Position numbers and translations under genes: made by a program. From NCBI GenBank assembly GCA_942493235.1, contig OW818676.1, positions 62,001 to 126,000 on the forward strand: a DNA stretch of 64,000 nt, written 5' to 3'. Each line of letters opens with the position of its first letter. The stretch's first letter is position 1. This document shows, in pieces, positions 52,951-62,051 of the stretch. This DNA is from ENR-C587 sp942493235. GTDB lineage: Bacteria; Bacteroidota; Ignavibacteria; Kapaibacteriales; UBA2268. The notes beneath the pieces are model-generated. The model had not been told where the DNA came from, searched no databases, and worked only from the letters and a program-made list of their open reading frames with translations.

Positions 52951-53757
52951 TTAAACATTTTTTCTTTTAACTATTGCTACAGTTGCAAAGACAGTAGCTT
53001 GGGATAGTATAATTATGGCTCCAGAAGGCATATCAAATAGTATTGACAAAAGTAGTCCGCATAGTGAACTTATAACTCCGATAATCACTGCATTTATTGT
53101 CATTTTATAAAAAGTATCCGAGATTAATTTTGCAGTTGCAGCAGGAATTACTAAAAATGATGATATTAATACTATGCCGACTAATTTAATTGAGATTACT
53201 ATCACTAATGATAGCAGCATCGAGAATATATATTCATCACGACGTACATTGATACGGTCAGACTCCGCCAGGTCTCTGTCGAAAGCGGAATATGCCCAAC
53301 TGCTCCAAAATAACTTGAAAACAACTATCACTACAACCGAAAGAATTGCCGTTATTATTAAGTCTGCATTAGTTACCGAGAGAATCGAACCAAATAAATA
53401 CGCAAAAGCATCAGTAGAATAATCCTTTTTCATAGAGATAAATACTATACCCAGAGCGACAGATACAGCAAAAAATATCCCGATTGATGTATCGGTCTCT
53501 AACTTTGTTCTTTCTTTTAACCAGCTAATTAAAAATGATACTAATAATGTAAATGGAACGGCTATCCATAGGGGTTCGGTATTTAGAAGTAAGCCTAAGG
53601 CTACACCTCCGAAAGCAGCATGTGCTAATCCGTCGCCCATAAAACTCATCTTTCGCTGAACAACTAATGAGCCAAATGAACTACCGAGAAATCCTACTAA
53701 AATCCCTGCAATAGCTGCCCTGTGAACAAACGGTAATGCTAATATTTCCCAATTCAT
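52951..53757 (-). CDS. Zinc/manganese ABC transporter permease
   Basis: This is the integral membrane component of a metal ABC importer (ABC-3 family, ZnuB/MntB-like), with about 268 residues and eight or nine TM helices. It starts at ATG 53757 (MNWEILALPFVHRAAIAGIL); the longer frame in the ATP-binding gene is not used. The ATG overlaps the stop of the ATPase gene (ATGA), so they are translationally coupled. Characteristic stretches are GLAHAAFGGVALGLLL and SMLLSLVIVISIKLVGIVLI followed by SSFLVIPAATAKLISD. Metal preference cannot be read from sequence. Confidence 0.9.
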   Translation of the reverse strand: MNWEILALPFVHRAAIAGILVGFLGSSFGSLVVQRKMSFMGDGLAHAAFGGVALGLLLNTEPLWIAVPFTLLVSFLISWLKERTKLETDTSIGIFFAVSVALGIVFISMKKDYSTDAFAYLFGSILSVTNADLIITAILSVVVIVVFKLFWSSWAYSAFDRDLAESDRINVRRDEYIFSMLLSLVIVISIKLVGIVLISSFLVIPAATAKLISDTFYKMTINAVIIGVISSLCGLLLSILFDMPSGAIIILSQATVFATVAIVKRKNV

Positions 53758-54497
53758 TGATTGACTCCAAATTTCATTGTATGATGATGCCCAATATGAC
53801 CGAATAATTCTCTTAATATCTCGTCGGTAAAAGCAGTCTGTGGAGGAGCAAAGCAATACTGACTACGATTAAGCATCAATACTTTATCCGAATGATAGTA
53901 TGCATAATTCCAGTCATGAGTAATTACTATTACAGTTACATCCTGATTTTTCTTGTACTTATCTATAATATTACACATATCATTTTCTGCTTTTATATCT
54001 ATACCGGTTCCGGGCTCATCTAAAAAAAGAATTTTTGGTTTACGCACAAAGCTACGTGCTAAATAAACTCTCTGCAATTCACCACCCGAGAGTTTGCTTA
54101 ACTGCCTATAAGCTAAATGCTCAACACCTACATCTTTCATTGCATTAATCAGAAATTCTTTTTCGTCGGATTTAAGCCTTGTACTCCATTTGGATTTTAC
54201 TCCCGAAGCTACTAATTCAATTGCCATAGCTGGGAATGAGCGGTCTAAAGTTTTAATTTGAGGAACATATCCAATATCTTTAGCTGATAATTTATTCGGA
54301 GCATTGCCTAAAATTGAAACTTCACCGGTGAAATTGCCAATTAGTCCTAATAATATTTTTATTAATGAAGACTTTCCGGCTCCATTTGGACCGACTATAG
54401 ACATATACTCGCCATCTTCGAGCTCGAAATTTATATCATTTAGAGCAATGTGCTGACCGAATTGGAGAAATAAATTTTTAACTTCGACAGATTTCAT
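53754..54497 (-). CDS. Zinc/manganese ABC transporter ATP-binding protein
   Basis: This is the ATPase of the metal importer, 247 residues. The Walker A motif is GPNGAGKSSL (about residues 36-45), the ABC signature is LSGGELQRVYLARSF (near 137-151), the Walker B is ILFLDEPGTGID and the switch His is in VIVITHDW. It lies between the solute-binding gene (105 bp upstream) and the permease gene (four-base overlap). The 105-bp gap holds an 8-bp inverted repeat, TAAGCTAC/GTAGCTTA (54544-54551 and 54570-54577), that may be an internal regulator or processing hairpin. Confidence 0.93.
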   Translation of the reverse strand: MKSVEVKNLFLQFGQHIALNDINFELEDGEYMSIVGPNGAGKSSLIKILLGLIGNFTGEVSILGNAPNKLSAKDIGYVPQIKTLDRSFPAMAIELVASGVKSKWSTRLKSDEKEFLINAMKDVGVEHLAYRQLSKLSGGELQRVYLARSFVRKPKILFLDEPGTGIDIKAENDMCNIIDKYKKNQDVTVIVITHDWNYAYYHSDKVLMLNRSQYCFAPPQTAFTDEILRELFGHIGHHHTMKFGVNQ

Positions 54498-54602
54498 ATT
54501 TTATTTATTCTTTTTATCTAAAAATAAACTGAACTTATAAGTATAAGCTACTTAACTATTATATAACGTGTAGCTTACGTCGCATATATTATATCATGCT
54601 TC

Positions 54603-55490
54603 CTATAAAGCTTTTTGTAATACTCTGGCATTGTATAATATTAAATCCGCATATTTAGTTCTTCCCTCAACTCCGCCGATTGGGTCAAGAATAAATAAAA
54701 GAACTCCAGAAGCTTCGGCTACTGTTTTGGCAGCTGCTATCGGTAGTTGTGGTTCAGAAAATATACTTCTTGCACCGCAAGCTTGTATCTTTTTAATTAA
54801 ATTAGAAAGATAAATCGCAGTTGGCTCTTTTCCAGGAGATATTTCAATAGCCCCACCATAATTTAAGCTATATCTTTTTGCAAAATATAAAAATGAAGGA
54901 TGGAATAGAAATAGAGTCTTTCCCTTTTTTTCAGCTAATATATTTTCCACTTGCCTATTGAGTAGGTCTAATCTTTTCTCAAAGGCTTGGGCATTATTTT
55001 TATAGGATTGTGCATTTGCCGGGTCAATCTTTGAAAGAGTATCTACAATCATTGGAATAAGAGCTTTTACAGCAATGGGGTCAGTCCAAAAATGCGGGTC
55101 TATCTCGCCCTGCTCGTGGTGATGGCCGCTATGTACTTCGGCAGTGCAACTGTGCTCTCCTTCAAAATATACATAATTATCTTTTGGCAATAGATTTAAT
55201 AAAGCTATTTTATTTTTATTTTCTAATTTCATAGCCCAAGCATCTAATTTTTCAGATACATAGAATACTGCCTTGGCTGATAGAGTTTTTTGAACATCGC
55301 TCGGTTTTGGAGTATAAGTATGAGGCGAATCTCCGGGCTGTGTTAGCGAAATTACTTCCCCTTTGGTACCGACAATTTCCCTTATTATTTCCGCTATCGG
55401 ATTAGTACTTGCTACAAAAAGCGGTTTGGAATATTGATTATTACAACTTACACTAATTAAAAGGAGTACAAGTATAATTTTGATTTTCAT
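54603..55490 (-). CDS. Zinc/manganese ABC transporter solute-binding lipoprotein
   Basis: This 295-residue lipoprotein delivers metal to the permease. The signal peptide ends in the lipobox SVSC (Cys near residue 16). The cluster A-I fold shows metal-ligand histidines in GDSPHTYTPKPSDV and DPHFWTDP, a third likely in LFLFHPSFLYFA, and a final acidic ligand in LFILDPIGG. A His/acid-rich loop, VHSGHHHEQGEID, lies just before the DPHFW motif and is typical of zinc-binding ZnuA. It is the first gene of the znuA-znuC-znuB-like operon. No Zur box was identified. Confidence 0.9.
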   Translation of the reverse strand: MKIKIILVLLLISVSCNNQYSKPLFVASTNPIAEIIREIVGTKGEVISLTQPGDSPHTYTPKPSDVQKTLSAKAVFYVSEKLDAWAMKLENKNKIALLNLLPKDNYVYFEGEHSCTAEVHSGHHHEQGEIDPHFWTDPIAVKALIPMIVDTLSKIDPANAQSYKNNAQAFEKRLDLLNRQVENILAEKKGKTLFLFHPSFLYFAKRYSLNYGGAIEISPGKEPTAIYLSNLIKKIQACGARSIFSEPQLPIAAAKTVAEASGVLLFILDPIGGVEGRTKYADLILYNARVLQKAL

Positions 55491-55590
55491 ATCTAAGCTA
55501 TAATTTATTTAACATTTCGCTACTATTAACGCATTAGGTAATAGTTTTATTTGATTTGATGGCTTGGGAGTACGGGGATTTGAGGCTTGG

Positions 55591-55650
55591 GGTTTGGAAC
55601 TTGGGGTTTGGGTTTGGAACTTAGGGTTTGGGTTTGGAACTTGGGTTTTG
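55591..55650 (+). repeat. G-rich 20-bp tandem repeat
   Basis: The unit GGAACTTGGGGTTTGGGTTT recurs at exact 20-bp spacing (GGAAC at 55596, 55616 and 55636), with a fourth truncated part before. Runs of three to four G separated by short loops give the sequence G-quadruplex potential. No gene is affected. Confidence 0.75.
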
Positions 55651-55742
55651 AAACAGGTGTTAGTTTTCTACTTGCTTATACTCTGCGTTCCACTTTCAAC
55701 TTTACAACTTTATAACTTTATAAACTTTATAACTTTCATGCT

Positions 55743-56403
55743 ACCAATATTCAACAGCTAACGATGTTGTAAGAAATGAATCGATTTTCCAAACGCCACT
55801 ATCCAATTCCTATTTCCTACTTCCCAATTCCGAAGAAAGAACCCACCCCGTCATCGCTTCGCGATGCCACCCCTCCTTTTGGAGGGGAATTTGAAGAATA
55901 GTTTCTACATGGCTTTTCTACCAATATTCAACAGCTAACACTGTTAGAAGAAATAAACCGTTTTCACCGAAACTTCCTATTTCCCAATTCCTACTTACCA
56001 ATTCCGAAGAAAGAACCCACCCCGTCATCGCTTCGCGATGCCACCCCTCCTTTTGGAGGGGAATTTGAAGAATAGGTGCTACATGGCTTTTCTACCAATA
56101 TTCAACAGCTAACGATGTTGTAAGAAAAGAATCGATTTTCCAAACGCCACTATCCAATTCCTATTTCCTACTTCCCAATTCCGAAGAAAGAACCCACCCC
56201 ATCATCGCTTCGCGATGCCACCCCTCCTTTTGGAGGGGAATTTGAAGAATAGGTGCTACATGGCTTTTCTACCAATATTCAACAGCTAACACAGTTGGAA
56301 GAAATAAACTGTTTTCACCGAAACTTCCTATTTCCCAATTCCTACTTCCTACTTCCTACTTTCAACTTTACAAACTTTATAACTTTCAACTTTATAACTT
56401 CTT
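55743..56403 (+). repeat. Dimeric higher-order tandem repeat (about 175-bp unit, ABAB)
   Basis: The motif ACCAATATTCAACAGCTAAC starts at 55743, 55920, 56094 and 56271, giving four units of about 175 bp. Units 1 and 3 share GATGTTGTAAGAAA-GAATCG, and units 2 and 4 share GTT-GAAGAAATAAAC-GTTTT, so the true period is two units (about 351 bp). Each unit carries a CATCGCTTCGCGATG hairpin and a CCCCTCCTTTTGGAGGGG hairpin. The last unit runs into AT-rich ACTTTATAACTTTC repeats next to rnc. A weaker relative lies at 11560-11660. Confidence 0.8.
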
Positions 56404-57240
56404 TCACTCAATCTCTGAATTTTCAATTTTATCGGGCATAGTTTTAACTCTCGGGATAGCATCTTTAGCAGCAGACTGTTCGGCTAATTTCTTGCTTTTT
56501 CCTTTACCTAAACCCACGGCAATATCGTCAACATAGACTTCAACTGTGAATTCTTTTTCGTGGTCGGGACCAATTTCATCAATTACTTGATATTTAGGGT
56601 ATTCGTAGCCTTTACTTTGGGATAGTTCCAATAATATACTCTTGAAATTATTATCGGTAAAAAGTTCTTTATCCATGATTATTGGCATAAGAACCTTGAT
56701 AATAAATTTTCTAGCATTTTCAAGACCTGAGTCGATATAAATGGCTGCTATAACAGCTTCTACCGCATCAGCTAATATCGAATCACTTCCGGTCTCAATG
56801 GCACGCGTAGCACCATAACTCAATTGTATAAAATTTTCAAGGTTAAGCTTTTTAGCTACATAAGCCAAAACTTTTTTATTTACTAAGCGGGCTCTCATTT
56901 TTGTAAGGTCACCCTCTTGTACTTCGGTATGAATCGAAAATAAGTATTCGGCAGTTATCATTCCGAGAACGGAATCACCGAGGAATTCAAGCCTTTCGTT
57001 AGAATACAATTCTGTAGTATTCAATACTTGAAGATATGAACGATGAGTCAGAGCCTGCTCGAAATACTCGGGAGTATTGATAGGAATGCTTAATATATTC
57101 TCAAGTTCGGCTTGCATCTCCGCAGTAAGAAATCCGATTTTGGGGAATACACCAAATTGACCGACTCTATTTTTAAAGTACTTTTTCAGAGGACTAAAAT
57201 TAATCAGCCCCGAATAAAAATTTTCTAAGAAATCTTTCAC
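56404..57240 (-). CDS. rnc: Ribonuclease III
   Basis: RNase III is a double-strand-specific endoribonuclease that processes rRNA precursors. It has 278 residues; an N-terminal extension of about 30 residues precedes the nuclease domain. The catalytic signature NERLEFLGDSVLGMITAEYL (near residues 82-101) carries the metal-binding acids. A second acid cluster is ADAVEAVIAAIYID. The C-terminal double-stranded RNA-binding domain ends VGLGKGKSKKLAEQSAAKDA. It lies downstream of fabF on the same strand, as usual in the fab-rnc neighbourhood, with a possible terminator hairpin between. Confidence 0.96.
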   Translation of the reverse strand: MKDFLENFYSGLINFSPLKKYFKNRVGQFGVFPKIGFLTAEMQAELENILSIPINTPEYFEQALTHRSYLQVLNTTELYSNERLEFLGDSVLGMITAEYLFSIHTEVQEGDLTKMRARLVNKKVLAYVAKKLNLENFIQLSYGATRAIETGSDSILADAVEAVIAAIYIDSGLENARKFIIKVLMPIIMDKELFTDNNFKSILLELSQSKGYEYPKYQVIDEIGPDHEKEFTVEVYVDDIAVGLGKGKSKKLAEQSAAKDAIPRVKTMPDKIENSEIE

Positions 57241-57412
57241 GGATTTTTACCTTATATTGTATTATAAATTCTAATTATTCTAAATGAATAATTAGATACA
57301 AAAGCAAAATTGATACTTGAAATAATCTTAGGATTTTCAGAGAGCTAAAACGATTTATTTTTCAGAAATAATAAAGCCTTTCACCTATCTGTATTTCCTG
57401 CTTTAATATATT

Positions 57413-57440
57413 CAACCACAGACACATGAGCCTGTGGTTG
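57413..57440 (-). terminator. Putative terminator hairpin after fabF
   Basis: On the minus strand CAACCACAGG, loop, and CTGTGGTTG form a stem about 44 bp past the fabF stop. No strong T tract follows, so it may be weak or act as an attenuator before rnc. Confidence 0.5.
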
Positions 57441-57483
57441 ATTTATTAACTTAATATTCTCATAAAAGTAGAGAATAAAATAT

Positions 57484-58743
57484 TTATTCGCTAAATGCTT
57501 TAAAGCACAAAGTAGCATTATGACCACCGAAACCGAATGTATTACTTAAAGCAGCTTTAATTTCTTTTTTAACTGCTTTATTCGGAGTATAGTTTAGGTC
57601 TAATTCAGGGTCAGGAGTAGTATAATTGATAGTTGGAGGAATTATACTCTCTTTAATTGCTTTACAAGTAGCAATAGCTTCAATAGCTCCGGTAGCACCT
57701 GTCAAATGACCGGTCATTGACTTAGTAGAGCTTATATTTAGTTTATAAGCATGGTCGCCAAATAAAGTTTTAATAGAGTTAGTTTCATTTTTATCATTGA
57801 AATAAGTAGAAGTACCGTGAGCATTGATATAATCAATATCAGCTAACATTAATCCTGCATCTTCAATTGCTAACTTCATTGAGCGAACAGCACCCTCGCC
57901 GCCTTCGGCAGGCTGAGTAATGTGGAATGCGTCATCAGTAAGACCGATACCGCTAATTTCAGCATAGATTTTTGCACCGCGATTTTGAGCATGCTCTAAA
58001 GTTTCGAGTACTAATATACCGGCACCTTCACCCATAACAAATCCGTCTCTATCTTTATCGAATGGACGGCTTGCAGTAGCAGGGTCATCATTACGAGTCG
58101 ATAAAGCTTTTAGAGCATTAAAACCACCAACGCCCATAGGAGTCAATACAGCTTCAGCTCCACCGGTAACTATCACATCGGCATCGCCTCTCTGAAGATG
58201 CATAAGAGCAACAGCAAGAGCGTGAGAAGATGTAGCACAAGCAGATACTGTTGCGTAGTTTACACCTTTAAGCCCCCAGCGAATTGCAACATGACCGGCA
58301 GCTATATCTAAAATCATCATTGGGATAAAAAACGGAGAGATTCTAGTAGGGTCGCCTTCTCTTTTTAAAACTGCAGTATGCTGTATCTCATAAGTTTCCA
58401 TACCACCGATACCGGAACCGATAATAACGCCGCATCTGTCTTTATTGCATTTTTCAAAGTCAATTCCTGAATCTTCGACAGCCATAGCAGCAGCCGAAAT
58501 AGCAAATTGAGTAAATCTGTCCATCCTCTGGATTTCTTTACGATTCATGTGTAATAGCGGATCATAATTTTTAACTTCGCAGGCAAATTTTGTATCAAAA
58601 TTAGTGGCATCAAAGCGAGTGATTAATGCACTGCCGCTTTTGCCTTCTACCAAACCGTTCCAATATTCATCTAATGTGTTACCAATCGGGGTAACGGCAC
58701 CCATACCTGTAACAACCACTTTAGGGAAATTATATTTTGACAT
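57484..58743 (-). CDS. fabF: Beta-ketoacyl-ACP synthase II
   Basis: FabF condenses malonyl-ACP with acyl-ACP in fatty acid elongation, with special importance for unsaturated and membrane-fluidity control. It has 419 residues. The catalytic Cys is in TVSACATSSHALAV, and the His pair is in NAHGTSTYFNDKNETNS and KSMTGHLTGATGAIEAI. The N-terminal motif is VVVTGMGAVTPIGNTLDEYW. It follows acpP, but an inverted-repeat element lies in the 140-bp gap, which is longer than in most genomes. All active-site residues are intact. Confidence 0.97.
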   Translation of the reverse strand: MSKYNFPKVVVTGMGAVTPIGNTLDEYWNGLVEGKSGSALITRFDATNFDTKFACEVKNYDPLLHMNRKEIQRMDRFTQFAISAAAMAVEDSGIDFEKCNKDRCGVIIGSGIGGMETYEIQHTAVLKREGDPTRISPFFIPMMILDIAAGHVAIRWGLKGVNYATVSACATSSHALAVALMHLQRGDADVIVTGGAEAVLTPMGVGGFNALKALSTRNDDPATASRPFDKDRDGFVMGEGAGILVLETLEHAQNRGAKIYAEISGIGLTDDAFHITQPAEGGEGAVRSMKLAIEDAGLMLADIDYINAHGTSTYFNDKNETNSIKTLFGDHAYKLNISSTKSMTGHLTGATGAIEAIATCKAIKESIIPPTINYTTPDPELDLNYTPNKAVKKEIKAALSNTFGFGGHNATLCFKAFSE

Positions 58744-58790
58744 ATTTTTTCGTTTGATATTAGTAATAATAATTTTTAAATTAAATAATT

Positions 58791-58869
58791 AGGGTTGTCC
58801 AAAAAATCTTCACTTTACCAATTTTCGAACGATAATGTGAGTCAATACAAATCTTTTTGGGACAACCCT
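58791..58869. repeat. Inverted repeat between fabF and acpP
   Basis: AGGGTTGTCCAAAAAATC (58791-58808) and ATCTTTTTGGGACAACCCT (ending 58869) form an 18-bp inverted repeat around a core of about 43 nt. The ends resemble the GGTTGTCTAA termini of the inner element at 11323-11450 and 15744-15866, so it may be a solo copy with a different core. It could also serve as a transcript-processing hairpin. Confidence 0.55.
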
Positions 58870-58884
58870 TATTTTGAGCAATTC

Positions 58885-59118
58885 TTATTGTTTAGAAGTT
58901 ATAAATGTTATAATATCTCCAACAGTTTGAATTTTTTCAGCATCTGAATCTTCTATTGATACGTTAAATTCATTCTCAAGTTCCATAATGAGCTCTACAG
59001 TATCTAATGAATCTGCGCCTAAATCTTTTGTGAAGTTAGCTGTTTCAGTAACTTGTGATTCTTCAACGCCTAATTTTTTTACGATAATTTCGGTAACTTT
59101 TTGTTTTAAATCTGCCAT
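58885..59118 (-). CDS. acpP: Acyl carrier protein
   Basis: ACP carries growing acyl chains on a 4'-phosphopantetheine arm attached to Ser in the motif DLGADSLDTVELIMELE (Ser near residue 37). It has 77 residues, the normal length, and is acidic with four helices. It lies between fabG and fabF in the standard fatty-acid gene order. The spacing to fabG is 56 bp and to fabF about 140 bp with an intervening inverted repeat. Confidence 0.97.
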   Translation of the reverse strand: MADLKQKVTEIIVKKLGVEESQVTETANFTKDLGADSLDTVELIMELENEFNVSIEDSDAEKIQTVGDIITFITSKQ

Positions 59119-59174
59119 TTTAGCACCATATATTTAATTTGTGAAACATAATATAATAAAAGAATTTTTTTAAT

Positions 59175-59921
59175 TTACATAGCTAAGCCGCCGTCAACCT
59201 GTATTACCTGTCCGGTAATGTAGCTTGAGTCCGGTCCGGCAAAGAAAAATACTGCATTTGCAACATCAGTAACAGTTGCCCCACGTTTCAGCGGTATATT
59301 TTCAGTATATTTTGCTTGTTGTTCTTCAGTTAACTTATTAGTCATCGAGGTAATTACATAGCCCGGAGCCACTAAATTAACTAAAATATTTCTTGAGCCG
59401 AATTCCTTGGCAAGCGATTTGGTAACGCCAATTAATCCTGCTTTAGAAGCTGCATAATTAGTCTGCCCTGCATTGCCCATAATTCCGATAATAGAACCCA
59501 TATTGATTATTCTGCCGGCACGTTGGCTCATCATTTGCTTAACAACAGCTTTTGAGCATAAAAACGCACCTTTTAAATTTGTATCAAGTACGGCATCCCA
59601 ATCTTGTTCTGTCATGCGTAGTACTAAATTATCTCGTGTAATACCCGCATTATTAACTAAAATATCAATTCTGCCGGCTTGACTGATTACTTGTTCCATA
59701 GCATTAGTAACAGATGCGAAGTCAGTTACATTTACTTGTATGCAACTCACATTGGCTCTTAAATCTTCTTGCTCTATGAAATTCACACCTTCTTCGGGTA
59801 ATACAAAATCTAAAGCAAATACTTTAGCACCCTCATTTAGAAAGCGTTCCACAATAGCTTTACCGATTCCTCTACAGCCACCTGTTACAACTGCTACTTG
59901 ACCGTTTAATTTCTTTTCCAT
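59175..59921 (-). CDS. fabG: 3-oxoacyl-ACP reductase
   Basis: FabG is the NADPH-dependent reductase of 3-oxoacyl-ACP in fatty acid synthesis. It is a short-chain dehydrogenase of 248 residues from ATG 59921 (MEKKLNGQVAVVTGG); the three extra codons upstream would use TTG. The cofactor motif is TGGCRGIGKAIVERF and the NNAG motif is LVNNAGITRDN. Ser in GSIIGIMG, Tyr and Lys in YAASKAG form the catalytic set. It is followed by acpP and preceded by fabD after a gap of about 165 bp. Confidence 0.96.
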   Translation of the reverse strand: MEKKLNGQVAVVTGGCRGIGKAIVERFLNEGAKVFALDFVLPEEGVNFIEQEDLRANVSCIQVNVTDFASVTNAMEQVISQAGRIDILVNNAGITRDNLVLRMTEQDWDAVLDTNLKGAFLCSKAVVKQMMSQRAGRIINMGSIIGIMGNAGQTNYAASKAGLIGVTKSLAKEFGSRNILVNLVAPGYVITSMTNKLTEEQQAKYTENIPLKRGATVTDVANAVFFFAGPDSSYITGQVIQVDGGLAM

Positions 59922-60086
59922 AATTTTCAATTATTGTCTATAATTATTGTCTGTAAATATTTTCTATAATTATTCTATAAATACTTTCTATAGTATTGTC
60001 TATAATAAACATTTATATAAAAATTCAAACTCTATATATTTAAAAAAACATAAGACTGCAAATATATTAAAATTATTTTTAAAATT

Positions 60087-61013
60087 TTAAGAAATAATTG
60101 AATCCAATTCGGAAACGTTATCTATTCCTAAAATTTCTGCATCGTTAACTGTTCTTTTTACCAAGCCTTGCAATACTTTACCCGGTCCAACTTCAATAAA
60201 TTTAGTAAAACCGTCTTTAGACATTTCAAGCATTGATTGAGTCCATTTTACTGGGGCAGTCAGTTGCATAATAAGTGCTTCTTTGATTGCTCCGGCATCG
60301 GTAATTGGTTTTGCAAATACATTTGAATAAACAGGACATTTAGCAGTATTGAATTTAGCAGAAATAATTGCTTTCTCTAATTCTTGTTTTGCCGGTAGCA
60401 TTAACGGAGAATGGAAAGCACCACCAACAACTAATTCTTTAACAATTTTAGCACCTGCTACTTTAAATTCAAGAGCTTTCTCGCGCAAATAATCGGCAGA
60501 ACCGGAGATAACTAATTGCCCGGGAGAATTATAATTTGCCGGTACAATTACATTTCCGTTGCCTTCGGCAGTTAATTTAGCACAGAGCTCTTCGTGCTTA
60601 GCATCGTCTCCGCCTATAACGGCGAACATAGTGCCGGGCTCAAATTCTCCTGCTTTAAACATCAACTGTCCACGCAAAGATACTAAACTGATAGCTGTAT
60701 CGAAGTCAAAAACTCCGGCTGCATATAATGCGGCATATTCACCTACCGAATGACCGGCAACTGCGTCGTAATGAACTTTATCTTTAATTAATGCAGTAAT
60801 TACTGATGAATGCAGAAATAAAGCAGGCTGTGTATAACGAGTTTCTTTTAAGGTATCGGCAGGTCCTTCAAATAAAATTTCACTAAGACCATAGCCAAGT
60901 ATTGAGTCAGCTTTTTTAACTAATTCCTGAGCTAATGGATATTTCTCATAAATATCTTTTAGCATGCCTACATATTGAGAACCTTGTCCAACTGATAAAA
61001 GTGCTGTTTTCAT
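60087..61013 (-). CDS. fabD: Malonyl-CoA-ACP transacylase
   Basis: FabD transfers malonyl groups from CoA to ACP. It has 308 residues. The nucleophile is Ser in AGHSVGEYAALYAAGV (near residue 88), with Arg in VSLRGQLM and His in VGGAFHSPLM completing the site. The N-terminal GQGSQYVGM is typical, although the residues before it (LLSVGQGSQ) differ from the usual FPGQGSQ. It lies 28 bp after fabH, so the two are co-transcribed. Confidence 0.96.
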   Translation of the reverse strand: MKTALLSVGQGSQYVGMLKDIYEKYPLAQELVKKADSILGYGLSEILFEGPADTLKETRYTQPALFLHSSVITALIKDKVHYDAVAGHSVGEYAALYAAGVFDFDTAISLVSLRGQLMFKAGEFEPGTMFAVIGGDDAKHEELCAKLTAEGNGNVIVPANYNSPGQLVISGSADYLREKALEFKVAGAKIVKELVVGGAFHSPLMLPAKQELEKAIISAKFNTAKCPVYSNVFAKPITDAGAIKEALIMQLTAPVKWTQSMLEMSKDGFTKFIEVGPGKVLQGLVKRTVNDAEILGIDNVSELDSIIS

Positions 61014-61041
61014 TTATATAATTCCAATATTTCTGTAATAA

Positions 61042-62034
61042 TTATTTTGAATTAGTATTCCATTTCAAGTAAACTGCTCCCCAAGTAAAGCCTGCACCGA
61101 AAGTAGCAAGCACCAGGTTATCGCCTTTTTTAACCATACCGTCTTCTTCAAGTTCCGAAAGACAAATCGGAATAGTACCCGAAGTAGTATTGGCATATTT
61201 TTCAATGTTTACTTTTACTTGCTCGGGACCAATGCCCATTCTCTCGCCGGTAGCTTTAATAATTCTTAAATTTGCCTGATGAGGAACTAACCATTTGATA
61301 TCTTCGGATTTCAGATTATTTCTCTCCATAATTTCAACAGATACATCTGCCATACCTTTAACGGCGGCTTTAAATACCGGTTGTCCTTCTTGATAAATAA
61401 AATGCTGTCTATTTGTAACTGTTTCGATAGTAGCCGGGTGGGCAGAGCCACCGGCATGCATTCTCAAATGAGGAGCACCTGCACCGTCTATATTTAATAT
61501 AGAGTCTAATACGCCGTAACCGGGTTCGTCAGACATTTCGATAAGAGCAACACCTGCACCGTCTCCGAAAAGAACAGCTTGATTTCTATCTTGATAATCA
61601 ACAATAGAGCTCATTTTATCTGCTCCGCAGAGTAGTAATCTTTTGGCAGCCCCACTCTCAACTATTTTTGAAGCAGTAACTAATGCAAATAAGAAACTTG
61701 AGCAAGCGGCATTCATGTCGAAACCCCAAGCTTTTGGTATTCCTAACTTATTCTGAACTAAAGCAGCAGTAATCGGGAAAAAGTGGTCAGGAGTTACCGT
61801 CGCCACTATCACACAATCTATATCTGCAGGAGTAAGCCCACGTTTTTCAAGGCATCTTTTAGCCGCAGGTACTATTAAATCGGAGGTAGCACCTTCTTTT
61901 AAAATATGTCTCTCTTTAATGCCGGTTCTTTGCATTATCCATTCGTCGGTTGTATCCAAATAACTCTCGAAATAAGCATTATCATATATATCCTCAGGGA
62001 CATAATGAGCTACTGATGTTATTGTTGCTGGCAT
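61042..62034 (-). CDS. fabH: Beta-ketoacyl-ACP synthase III
   Basis: FabH starts fatty acid synthesis by condensing acetyl- or branched acyl-CoA with malonyl-ACP. It has 330 residues. The catalytic Cys is in NAACSSFLFAL (near residue 112), His in VPHQANLRI and Asn in YANTTSGTIP. N-terminal residues MPATITSVAHYVPEDIYDN and WIMQRTGIKERH are family-typical. It lies 17 bp after plsX and 28 bp before fabD. Chain-length preference cannot be read from sequence. Confidence 0.96.
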   Translation of the reverse strand: MPATITSVAHYVPEDIYDNAYFESYLDTTDEWIMQRTGIKERHILKEGATSDLIVPAAKRCLEKRGLTPADIDCVIVATVTPDHFFPITAALVQNKLGIPKAWGFDMNAACSSFLFALVTASKIVESGAAKRLLLCGADKMSSIVDYQDRNQAVLFGDGAGVALIEMSDEPGYGVLDSILNIDGAGAPHLRMHAGGSAHPATIETVTNRQHFIYQEGQPVFKAAVKGMADVSVEIMERNNLKSEDIKWLVPHQANLRIIKATGERMGIGPEQVKVNIEKYANTTSGTIPICLSELEEDGMVKKGDNLVLATFGAGFTWGAVYLKWNTNSK

Positions 62035-62051
62035 ATTAACTTTCCAAATAA

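Noticed and set aside
55564..55761. Small ORF in the G-rich tandem repeat
   Set aside because: The peptide is only a translation of the 20-bp repeat (Gly/Trp/Leu-rich) and has no start signal.
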